This document shows, piece by piece, positions 1 to 5,658 of a stretch of 10,767 nt of DNA (position 1 is the first letter of the stretch; each line of letters opens with the position of its first letter). The notes under the pieces were generated by a model. That model was not told the origin of the DNA and did not search any database. It saw nothing but the letters and a program-made list of their open reading frames with translations. The stretch is taken from assembly GCA_030639985.1 (NCBI GenBank), contig DAOWKG010000089.1:1-10767 (forward strand). Reading direction: 5' to 3'. Made by a program: the position numbers and the translations under genes. This stretch comes from Desulfuromonadaceae bacterium. GTDB taxonomy: Bacteria > Desulfobacterota > Desulfuromonadia > Desulfuromonadales > Geopsychrobacteraceae.

Positions 1-712
1 CACGAATTTTATCGAGTGCGGCAATCACTTCGGGACGAGCTACCGCCAAACCCAAACGCATCCCCGCCAATGAGTAACTTTTAGAAAAAGTCCGGGTGAT
101 CACTACATTTTCATACTTTTGCACCAACTCCAGCGCCGACTCGGCAGCAAAATCTACATACGCCTCATCAACCACCAAAATCCCGTCACAACGTTGCGCT
201 AGTTCGGCAATATAATCGTTATTAAAAGCAAAACCGAGCGGGGCGTTAGGACTGGTTAGAAAGAAAATTTTACCAGCATAGCGTTGTGGAAAATCGGCAA
301 GCAAATAATCATCGGTCAAGCCGAAGGTCTTGATTTTTGCCCCCTGAATCTCTGCCAGCGTCGCATAATAGGAGTAGGAAGGATGGACAAAAGCGATCTC
401 TTCACCCTCACCGGCAAATGCCCGAATCAGGTTGTTGAGCAATTCATCCGAACCATTCGCCATAATTACCCAGCTGGGATCAACTCCGTACAGTTCAGCC
501 GCAACTCTTCGGGCTTCTTTACTGCCAGCATCGGGATATTTACGCAGGTTCTCACCACCATTAGCCAGCTCAGTAGTTATGGCCTTAACCACTTCTGGTG
601 AAGGTGGATAGGGGTTTTCGTTAGTATTGAGCTTGATCCAACCCTCACCATCGGGTTGAAAACCGGGAACGTAACCGGTCATTTCGGTAATGTTTTTACG
701 CAATGGCAGCAT
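1..712 (-). CDS. hisC: Histidinol-phosphate aminotransferase, N-terminal part (runs off the window)
   Basis: A PLP-dependent fold-type I aminotransferase that converts imidazole-acetol phosphate and glutamate to histidinol phosphate in histidine biosynthesis (cytosol). The frame is open from an ATG at 712 to the window edge, giving 237 of the usual ~350 residues. Visible landmarks are the substrate-loop sequence [12 protein letters not shown] near residue 28, the YPD segment, NGSDELL, DEAYVDF, and the PLP-lysine motif [14 protein letters not shown] with the Schiff-base lysine at about residue 211. This matches the family layout, where E. coli HisC has its lysine at 214. No strong Shine-Dalgarno is visible; a GTGAG lies upstream. 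The nearest gene upstream in the same direction is the small secreted protein at 814-1104, separated by a palindromic repeat, so hisC probably has its own promoter. Related aromatic aminotransferases are the only real alternative. Confidence 0.9.
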   Translation of the reverse strand, partial: MLPLRKNITEMTGYVPGFQPDGEGWIKLNTNENPYPPSPEVVKAITTELANGGENLRKYPDAGSKEARRVAAELYGVDPSWVIMANGSDELLNNLIRAFAGEGEEIAFVHPSYSYYATLAEIQGAKIKTFGLTDDYLLADFPQRYAGKIFFLTSPNAPLGFAFNNDYIAELAQRCDGILVVDEAYVDFAAESALELVQKYENVVITRTFSKSYSLAGMRLGLAVARPEVIAALDKIR

Positions 713-737
713 AATTCAACTCACTCACAAATTATTT

Positions 738-763
738 CAAATCCTTCTCCCCAAGGGTGAAGG
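738..763 (-). terminator. Possible terminator after the small secreted-protein gene
   Basis: On the minus strand this half of repeat copy 1 can fold as CCTTC-A-CCC-TT-GGG-GA-GAAGG and is followed by ATTTG. The stem is good but the U-run is short, so termination is only plausible. It sits 51 bases past the stop codon of the gene at 814-1104. Confidence 0.35.
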
Positions 764-786
764 TGACCATCGGCCGGATGAGGGGG
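743..786. repeat. GC-rich dispersed palindromic repeat, copy 1
   Basis: This copy aligns with 1167-1211 over its whole length, with shared blocks such as GAAGGTG and GAGGGGG and one single-base gap. It lies between the hisC start and the end of the 814-1104 gene. The pattern (C-rich start, GAGAAGGTG-like centre, GGATGAGGGGG end) resembles short repeats dispersed in intergenic regions of many proteobacterial genomes; that resemblance is from memory, and only two copies are in view. Confidence 0.7.
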
Positions 787-813
787 CGTTTCAGCCGCAG
801 ACTTTTTTGCTAG

Positions 814-1104
814 TTACTTGGAACTACAGCGAACCGGAATTACCTTGCCCTTTTTTTCTTCGTACAACTGGATATTTGAAACAGCGGCACCTGTTCCGTT
901 CCCGTAACCGAAAGCAATAGTCTGGAATACCTTCAAGCCGTCGATACAGAGAATTCGATCATGAAATTCTCGCGTGCTTTGCCGGAGGATATCTTTTGGT
1001 GGGTGGGTGTCTTTCGCAATCTCATTTATTTCCGAAGCAAAAACATAAGAAGAACAAAAAACAAAGAATAATATAAACAGAACCGCCAAACTCTTCTTGA
1101 ACAT
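814..1104 (-). CDS. Small secreted protein of unknown function (96 aa)
   Basis: The start is set at 1104 because AAGGAG at 1113-1118 lies 8 bases upstream of it. The in-frame ATG at 1128 would add eight residues not needed by the signal peptide. Residues 1-23 form a typical Sec signal (MFKKS, then a long hydrophobic run) with a probable cleavage after VFA, before SEINE. The mature part of about 73 residues has two cysteines, ILCIDG near 53 and PVRC near 93, which could form a disulfide in the periplasm, and a glycine-rich GYGNGTG stretch. The pattern CIDGxK...QxYEExxGKVIPVRC recalls small periplasmic proteins of unknown function often annotated as hypothetical; I do not know a function. It is flanked by two copies of a palindromic repeat and is probably monocistronic. 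Confidence 0.75.
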   Translation of the reverse strand: MFKKSLAVLFILFFVFCSSYVFASEINEIAKDTHPPKDILRQSTREFHDRILCIDGLKVFQTIAFGYGNGTGAAVSNIQLYEEKKGKVIPVRCSSK

Positions 1105-1126
1105 GTAACCATCTCCTTGTGAATAC

Positions 1127-1152
1127 ATCCCATCCCAATAACAACATGGGAT
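1127..1152. promoter_or_regulatory. 7-bp perfect inverted repeat upstream of the small secreted-protein gene
   Basis: ATCCCAT at 1127-1133 is the exact reverse complement of ATGGGAT at 1146-1152, with a 12-base centre. It lies 22-48 bases upstream of the start at 1104, so it could be an operator or a hairpin in the 5' untranslated leader. No convincing -35/-10 pair was found around it. Confidence 0.35.
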
Positions 1153-1154
1153 TT

Positions 1155-1211
1155 AAAGAAAAACCCCCCTCTCCATGAGGGAGAAGGTGCCCGACAGGGC
1201 GAACGAGGGGG
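1155..1211 (-). terminator. Intrinsic terminator of the mqn operon, formed by repeat copy 2
   Basis: Read on the minus strand, 10 bases after the mqnC stop codon, the repeat gives a CCCCCTC...GAGGGGG stem directly followed by GTTTTTCTTT. This is the layout of a rho-independent terminator, though the stem encloses a longer branched loop than usual. The plus-strand side also ends in TTTT, so it may act in both directions. Confidence 0.65.
1164..1211. repeat. GC-rich dispersed palindromic repeat, copy 2
   Basis: Second copy of the element at 743-786. The outer arms CCCCCTC (1165-1171) and GAGGGGG (1205-1211) pair perfectly. The interior offers GCCC/GGGC and a CTC...GAG stem, so the whole can fold as a branched hairpin. 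Confidence 0.7.
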
Positions 1212-1221
1212 TTTTAAAAAC

Positions 1222-2286
1222 TCAATATTCCTTCAAAATCTCATATTCGGTCGTCCTTCGTGCCGGAGTAAAACCAGCACTACGAACCAATTCAACAATA
1301 TCATCCTGCGACATCCGAAACGAACAACCGGCGGCGGCAACGACATTTTCTTCCAGCATGGTACCGCCAAGATCATTGCCACCAAAAAACAGGGCCACCT
1401 GTGCCATCCGCGCCCCTTGCGTTACCCAGCTTGCCTGAATATTATCGATGTTATCAAGGACAATCCGGGAAACGGCCAAGACCTTGAGATACTCGATCCC
1501 ACTTGCCGATTCGCCACCGAGCTCGGTATTGTCAGGCTGAAAGCTCCACGGAATAAAAGCGGTAAAACCACCGCTACGTTCCTGAATCTCCCGAATCCGA
1601 AATAGATGTTCAATAATGTCTGCAGGCTTTTCGGTGCTACCAAACATCATCGTTGCAGTAGTACGCATCCCCAACCGATGTGCTTCCTCCATCACCTCGG
1701 CCCACTTTTTCCAGCCAATTTTATTTGGTGAGATTACCTGCCGCACCGAATCGACCAGAATTTCGGCTCCGCCACCAGGTACCGAAGCTAACCCGGCTGC
1801 TTGCAAACGGCATAAACATTCTGCCATCGTCAAACCAGAAAGTTTAGCAATCTGAATCACCTCTGCCGGTGAGAGAGAGTGAATTTGTACCTGCGGAAAG
1901 CGTTGCCGCAATTGTCGAAACAGGTTCTCAAACCAGTCAATCTTCAACGTCGGATGAATCCCCCCCTGCATCAGCAGTTGAGTACCACCATGATCGACCA
2001 GTTCCTGCACCTTGGCAAAGATCGTTTCATAATCTAGCAAATAGGCATCACCATCCTGCTCATCCCGGTAAAAAGCGCAGAACTTACACTTGGAATCACA
2101 GATGTTACTATAATTAACATTGCGATCAACGACAAATGTCACTCGATTTTCGGGGTGTTTTTTCTGCCTGATTGCAGCAGCCAGTTTACCGACCGAAAGC
2201 AACTCAGCCTCGGTCAGCAACCAGAGGGCTTCTTCACGATTGATCGGCTTGCCACCATGCAATTTTGCGTTGATTTGTTCAAACAT
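1222..2286 (-). CDS. mqnC: Cyclic dehypoxanthine futalosine synthase (radical SAM), MqnC
   Basis: A radical-SAM enzyme of the futalosine menaquinone pathway. It cyclises dehypoxanthine futalosine to the spiro/bicyclic product that later yields the 1,4-dihydroxy-6-naphthoate ring. The 354-residue protein has the usual family length. The [4Fe-4S]/SAM motif is CDSKCKFC with cysteines at 63, 67 and 70, following NVNYSNI. Further family marks are LMQGGIHPTLKIDWFE, GLASVPGGGAEIL, TATMMFGSTEK, FIPWSFQPDNTELGG and the C-terminal GGNDLGGTMLEENVV. The last motif separates MqnC from MqnE, which reads GVNDLDGTVIEEQI here. It is the last gene of the operon; its ATG overlaps the mqnE stop by one base (TAATG), which indicates translational coupling, and a repeat-derived terminator follows. 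MqnB, which supplies its substrate, is not in the window. Confidence 0.93.
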   Translation of the reverse strand: MFEQINAKLHGGKPINREEALWLLTEAELLSVGKLAAAIRQKKHPENRVTFVVDRNVNYSNICDSKCKFCAFYRDEQDGDAYLLDYETIFAKVQELVDHGGTQLLMQGGIHPTLKIDWFENLFRQLRQRFPQVQIHSLSPAEVIQIAKLSGLTMAECLCRLQAAGLASVPGGGAEILVDSVRQVISPNKIGWKKWAEVMEEAHRLGMRTTATMMFGSTEKPADIIEHLFRIREIQERSGGFTAFIPWSFQPDNTELGGESASGIEYLKVLAVSRIVLDNIDNIQASWVTQGARMAQVALFFGGNDLGGTMLEENVVAAAGCSFRMSQDDIVELVRSAGFTPARRTTEYEILKEY

Positions 2287-3365
2287 TAATAAACCATCAA
2301 TTCATTATAAAGGGTATCCCGCTCCACCGGAGTTTTACCCGCGATGCGAATCAGATTAATAATCCGCTCCTTACCGATCACCTGCGGCGAGTCAGCACCG
2401 GCATCATGACCAATCTGTTCCTCAATAACGGTGCCATCCAGATCGTTGACCCCAAAACAAAGTGCCGTCTGGGCGATTTTAAGTCCCAGCATCACCCAGT
2501 AGGCTTTGACGTGTTGAAAGTTATCAAGATAAATTCGGCTGATTGCCAACGTTTTCAGGGCATCGACCCCACCCACCCCTTTGGCTCCAGGAACCCGAGT
2601 ATTGTCGGGCTGAAACGCCAGCGGGATAAAACTTTGAAAACCGCCGCTACGATCTTGTAATTCCCGCAGACGACGCATATGGTCAACCCGATCGGCATAA
2701 TTTTCGAGATGGCCAAACAACATGGTGGCATTACTTTTTATGCCGGTAGCATGGATTTGTTCGATTATTTCCAGCCACCGCTCCCCCGAAATTTTCTCCG
2801 GACAAATTTTATCCCGCACCTCTTTGGCAAAAATTTCCGCACCACCACCAGGCATGGAACCTAGTCCAGCTTCACGCAAAGCATGGATCACCTCAAGTAT
2901 CGTGGTTTTGCTGATTTTGGCAAAGTAATCAATTTCTACGGCAGTAAATGCTTTGACATGTAATTGCGGCGAAACCGACTTGATGGTGCGCAGCATATCA
3001 AGATAAAACTCAAACGGTAAACGGGGATGAAGTCCACCCACTGAATGGATCTCAGTCGCCCCGGCAGCTACCGCTTCCTCAGCTTTTTTGCGAATATCTT
3101 CCAGTGCCAAGGTGTAACCATCCTCTTCACCTTCCAACTTGGAAAATGCGCAGAAGGTACACTGGTTAACACAAATATTGGTGTAATTGATGTGGCGGTT
3201 AACATTGAAGTAAACTCGCTCACCATTTTTGCGCCGATTAGCCGCTGCCGCAAGTTCGCCAATCGCCAACAGATCGTTTGATTCAAACAGTGCCAGAGCT
3301 TCAGCATCGGTAATACGTTGCTGATTGTCAATTTTATCTTTCAAAGTTTCAAATAGGTCATTCAT
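2286..3365 (-). CDS. mqnE: Aminodeoxyfutalosine synthase (radical SAM), MqnE
   Basis: A radical-SAM enzyme that joins the 5'-deoxyadenosyl group of SAM to 3-[(1-carboxyvinyl)oxy]benzoate, giving aminodeoxyfutalosine, the step after MqnA in the futalosine pathway. At 359 residues it has family length. The cluster motif is CVNQCTFC with cysteines at 65, 69 and 72, after HINYTNI. Other marks are HSVGGLHPRLPFEFY, GLGSMPGGGAEIF, NATMLFGHLE, SFIPLAFQPDNT and GVNDLDGTVIEEQIGHDAGA, the last being typical of MqnE. A CAGGAAC Shine-Dalgarno lies just upstream of the ATG at 3365, and ubiX ends 18 bases before it. It is clearly a paralogue of the neighbouring MqnC (same overall order of motifs), consistent with an old duplication. 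Confidence 0.93.
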   Translation of the reverse strand: MNDLFETLKDKIDNQQRITDAEALALFESNDLLAIGELAAAANRRKNGERVYFNVNRHINYTNICVNQCTFCAFSKLEGEEDGYTLALEDIRKKAEEAVAAGATEIHSVGGLHPRLPFEFYLDMLRTIKSVSPQLHVKAFTAVEIDYFAKISKTTILEVIHALREAGLGSMPGGGAEIFAKEVRDKICPEKISGERWLEIIEQIHATGIKSNATMLFGHLENYADRVDHMRRLRELQDRSGGFQSFIPLAFQPDNTRVPGAKGVGGVDALKTLAISRIYLDNFQHVKAYWVMLGLKIAQTALCFGVNDLDGTVIEEQIGHDAGADSPQVIGKERIINLIRIAGKTPVERDTLYNELMVY

Positions 3366-3383
3366 TGTTTGTTCCTGTCATTT

Positions 3384-3986
3384 TTATTCTTCTGTTCCCC
3401 AACGCTTGAACAGCTTATGCTCAACACCAAGACTATCCATAATTTTGCCCACCAAAAAATCGACCAGATCCGCAACAGTTTCGGGTTGCTGATAAAATCC
3501 CGGCATTGCCGGTAATATTTGCGCCCCAGCTTTGGACAGCCGTAATAAATTTTCAAGATGAATCTGATTGAACGGGGTCTCACGCGGCACCAGTAATAAA
3601 GTTTTATTTTCTTTCAACGCCACGTCGGCAACCCGTTCGAGCAGATTACCCGATAATCCCGCAGCAATCCGACCCACTGTCCCCATGGAGCAGGGGCAAA
3701 CGACTACCGCATCCGGGGCACTTGAACCACTGGCAACCGGGGCAAAAAAGTCGTTGATACCACAATACTGTAAGTTATCTCCCGCCTTGAAATAATCTTT
3801 GAGTTGTCGAGAACATTCAGCTGGATTTTCTGAAACTTCCATCCCCGTTTCGAACGCTACCACCTGCCGCCCGGCATTGGTCAATAAAACCGTTACCTGT
3901 ATTTCAGCACGTAACAGTTCTTCAATCAGGCGCAAGCCGTAGATAGAGCCGGATGCTCCGGTTATACCGACAACGATATTATTCAT
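3384..3986 (-). CDS. ubiX: UbiX-type flavin prenyltransferase
   Basis: The enzyme transfers a dimethylallyl group to FMN to make prenylated FMN, the cofactor of UbiD-family decarboxylases. In this operon its likely client is the UbiD-like decarboxylase of menaquinone synthesis, which is not in the window. I place the start at 3986, giving 200 residues, because the family begins with the MNNIVVGITGASGSIYG Rossmann-like FMN motif; an ATG at 4028 would add 14 unrelated residues lying in the upstream repeat. Further family marks are VVCPCSMGTVGRIAAGLSGNL, RVADVALKENKTLLLVPRETP, IHLENLLRLSKAGAQILP and GFYQQPETVADLVDF. An AAGG at 3997-4000 is the probable ribosome-binding site, 10 bases upstream. 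The 217-bp leader between mqnP and ubiX holds interleaved inverted repeats. Confidence 0.9.
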   Translation of the reverse strand: MNNIVVGITGASGSIYGLRLIEELLRAEIQVTVLLTNAGRQVVAFETGMEVSENPAECSRQLKDYFKAGDNLQYCGINDFFAPVASGSSAPDAVVVCPCSMGTVGRIAAGLSGNLLERVADVALKENKTLLLVPRETPFNQIHLENLLRLSKAGAQILPAMPGFYQQPETVADLVDFLVGKIMDSLGVEHKLFKRWGTEE

Positions 3987-4004
3987 AAAAACTAAACCTT
4001 TTTT

Positions 4005-4190
4005 GCCACCAAAAGAGAACCAGTTCAAAAACTTTAACGGAGAGGCGGAGAGATGCAGAGAAAAATCAAAATCTTTTTTTGTTTTTAAACCCCAAAACGT
4101 TTTTCTTGGTGCTCTTGGCGCCTTGGTGGCTATTTTTGCCTTAAAGGTTTCTCTGCGTACTCTCCATCTCTGCGCCTCTCCGTTAAAAAG
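4005..4190. repeat. Large interleaved inverted-repeat element in the mqnP-ubiX spacer
   Basis: Pair A: 4033-4047 is the exact reverse complement of 4173-4187 (15 bp). After one mismatch, 4049-4055 pairs with 4165-4171, and after a 9-base bulge 4056-4063 pairs with 4148-4155, giving 30 paired bases. Pair B: GCCACCAA at 4005-4012 is the reverse complement of TTGGTGGC at 4123-4130. A and B interleave (A B A' B' in the transcript), so they form either a pseudoknot or competing folds. The arms consist of degenerate 8-9-base units (GGAGAG/GCAGAG and CTTGGNG), like dispersed intergenic repeats known from several bacterial genomes; only this copy is in view. No coding potential fits this interval. 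Confidence 0.8.
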
Positions 4191-4203
4191 CTTTCCACGG
4201 CAC

Positions 4204-5079
4204 TTAAACTATCGCATCGATCAAAGTAAATACAAAAATCGTCACACTGATATAACCATTCATATTAAAAAAAGCGGCATCCAGCTTGGAAAGATCGTCG
4301 GGTTTGACCAGCATATGTTCATAAACCAGCAACCCGCTTACCACAAGAACCCCGATAAAATAAATCCAACCCAATCCGCTTCCCACTAGTACCAGCAACA
4401 GAAATAACAACATCAGCCCGTGAAAAACTCTGGCAAGGAGAAATGATTTTTCTTTGCCTAGTTTTGACGGTACCGAATGGAGTCCATGTTCGACATCATA
4501 ATCGTAATCTTGCAAAGCATAAAAAATATCGAAACCGGAGACCCAAAACAGGACAGCAATCCCCAGAGAAATTACCGGCCAACCAAGATCGCCCCGTAAT
4601 GCTACCCAGGCGCCAATCGGTGCAGCAGCAAGACAGATTCCCAGCACCACGTGGGCAAAATGGGTAAAACGCTTACAATAAGCGTAGAGAACAAAGAAAC
4701 CAAGGGCAACCGGTGCCAGTTTCAAGCAAAGGGGGTTCAACATCCAGGCGGCAAAAAAGAAAATAATCAGGGCTACCAGAACAAACAAGGTTGCTTCCCA
4801 AATTGACACCGTTCCCGCCGGGATATGGCGGTCAGCGGTACGGGGATTTTTGGCATCGATATTAGCATCAATCAATCGGTTCAAGCCCATCGCCGCAGTT
4901 CGTGCCCCAACCATGGCAATACAAACCCAAAACACCTGACCAAAACTGGGAGGCGTACCGTTTGCCAAAGCAGCTAACACCACCCCCATCAAAGCAAACG
5001 GAAATGCAAAAATTGTGTGGGAGAATTTAATCATCTCCAATAAGGTTTTAATTTTGGCCAGAACCGGTATTTTATCCAT
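4204..5079 (-). CDS. mqnP: UbiA-family prenyltransferase of menaquinone synthesis, MqnP
   Basis: A membrane enzyme that attaches the polyprenyl chain to the aromatic acid, here most likely 1,4-dihydroxy-6-naphthoate or a related futalosine-pathway intermediate. At 291 residues it has family length. The protein is strongly hydrophobic with about eight or nine predicted membrane segments. The first Asp-rich motif is NRLIDANIDAKNPRT at 67-81 (N67, D71, D75) and the second is ALQDYDYDVEHGLHSVP around 188-204 (D191, D193, D195); together these bind the Mg-diphosphate. AAAGGA lies 8 bases upstream of the ATG. It is the first gene of the operon with ubiX, mqnE and mqnC, and this context favours MqnP over UbiA (4-hydroxybenzoate octaprenyltransferase), which sequence alone would not exclude. 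Confidence 0.88.
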   Translation of the reverse strand: MDKIPVLAKIKTLLEMIKFSHTIFAFPFALMGVVLAALANGTPPSFGQVFWVCIAMVGARTAAMGLNRLIDANIDAKNPRTADRHIPAGTVSIWEATLFVLVALIIFFFAAWMLNPLCLKLAPVALGFFVLYAYCKRFTHFAHVVLGICLAAAPIGAWVALRGDLGWPVISLGIAVLFWVSGFDIFYALQDYDYDVEHGLHSVPSKLGKEKSFLLARVFHGLMLLFLLLVLVGSGLGWIYFIGVLVVSGLLVYEHMLVKPDDLSKLDAAFFNMNGYISVTIFVFTLIDAIV

Positions 5080-5109
5080 CAGTTTTATCCTTTAGATTTT
5101 TGATGCGCC

Positions 5110-5138
5110 AATTTACACCCAGACAAGCCTGGTAACAA
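5110..5138 (-). promoter_or_regulatory. Candidate sigma-70 promoter of the mqn operon
   Basis: On the minus strand, TTGTTA (5133-5138) and TAAATT (5110-5115) are spaced by 17 bases, each matching the consensus at four of six positions. The spacer contains a short CCAG...CTGG inverted repeat (5119-5132). This is the best pair in the 96-bp divergent spacer, but it is weak. Confidence 0.3.
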
Positions 5139-5152
5139 GATCTTTCAACCAT

Positions 5153-5180
5153 TTGTTTCCTGCGGTTGCTCTGCTATGAT
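5153..5180 (+). promoter_or_regulatory. Candidate extended -10 promoter of the yqaA-like/MFS unit
   Basis: TGCTATGAT (5172-5180) fits the extended -10 pattern TGnTATAAT with a single mismatch. TTGTTT at 5153-5158 is a partial -35 at 16 bases. Transcription would start near 5187, beside the ATG at 5188. Confidence 0.4.
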
Positions 5181-5187
5181 AGCTTCC

Positions 5188-5658
5188 ATGCTTGAATTTT
5201 TAACCGAATACGGACTTGTGTCGCTCTTTTTAGTCAGTTTTTGTGCTTCCACCCTGCTGCCACTGGGGTCGGAATGGCTCCTGATTGCCGTCCTTTTACA
5301 GGGGGTCAATCCGGCTGCAGCGGTGGGAATTGCCACACTGGGAAATAGCCTTGGCTCCGCCACCAACTATCTGATCGGTTATTATGGCGGAGATTGGTTG
5401 ACAAAAAAAGTGCTCCGCATTAATAAGCAGCAGCAACAGCGAGCCGAATCGTGGTTTAACCGTTACGGAAACTGGTCACTGTTGCTGGCGTGGATGCCAA
5501 TCGTAGGAGATCCGCTCTGTCTGGTCAGCGGCATGCTTAGAACTCCACCGATTCGCTTTGCTCTGTTGGTGACCACTGGTAAAGGGTTACGTTACACATT
5601 TCTGGCGCTGCTAACCCTGCAGGGTGCAGAAATTATCACTCATTCTGGATTGATCTGA
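5188..5658 (+). CDS. YqaA-like small inner-membrane protein (DedA/SNARE-associated superfamily)
   Basis: A 156-residue membrane protein resembling E. coli YqaA throughout: STLLPLGSE (YqaA SATLLPGNSE), GNSLGSATNYLIG, WFNRYGNWSLLLAWMPIVGDPLCLVSGMLR and GKGLRY. DedA-superfamily members are linked to lipid transport and envelope homeostasis, but the role of the YqaA branch is not established. An in-frame ATG at 5176 would give 160 residues. I prefer 5188 because its N-terminus is closer in length to YqaA and because 5176 overlaps a candidate extended -10 element; neither start has a Shine-Dalgarno. The stop overlaps the following ATG (TGATG), so the MFS gene is translationally coupled. It is divergent from mqnP across about 100 bp. 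Confidence 0.8.
   Translation: MLEFLTEYGLVSLFLVSFCASTLLPLGSEWLLIAVLLQGVNPAAAVGIATLGNSLGSATNYLIGYYGGDWLTKKVLRINKQQQQRAESWFNRYGNWSLLLAWMPIVGDPLCLVSGMLRTPPIRFALLVTTGKGLRYTFLALLTLQGAEIITHSGLI

Noticed and set aside
1869..2359. Plus-strand open frames opposite mqnC and its junction with mqnE
   Set aside because: They are antisense to well-conserved radical-SAM coding sequence, have no ribosome-binding sites and encode low-complexity polypeptides.
4032..4190. Possible CRISPR array or tandem repeat, because of the repeated GGAGAG/GCAGAG and CTTGG units
   Set aside because: Units are only 8-9 bases, degenerate and unspaced, and the overall organisation is one large inverted repeat.
4003..4389. A plus-strand open frame covering the mqnP-ubiX spacer and the end of mqnP
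   Set aside because: It runs through the inverted-repeat element and antisense into mqnP, with no credible start signal or recognisable protein features.
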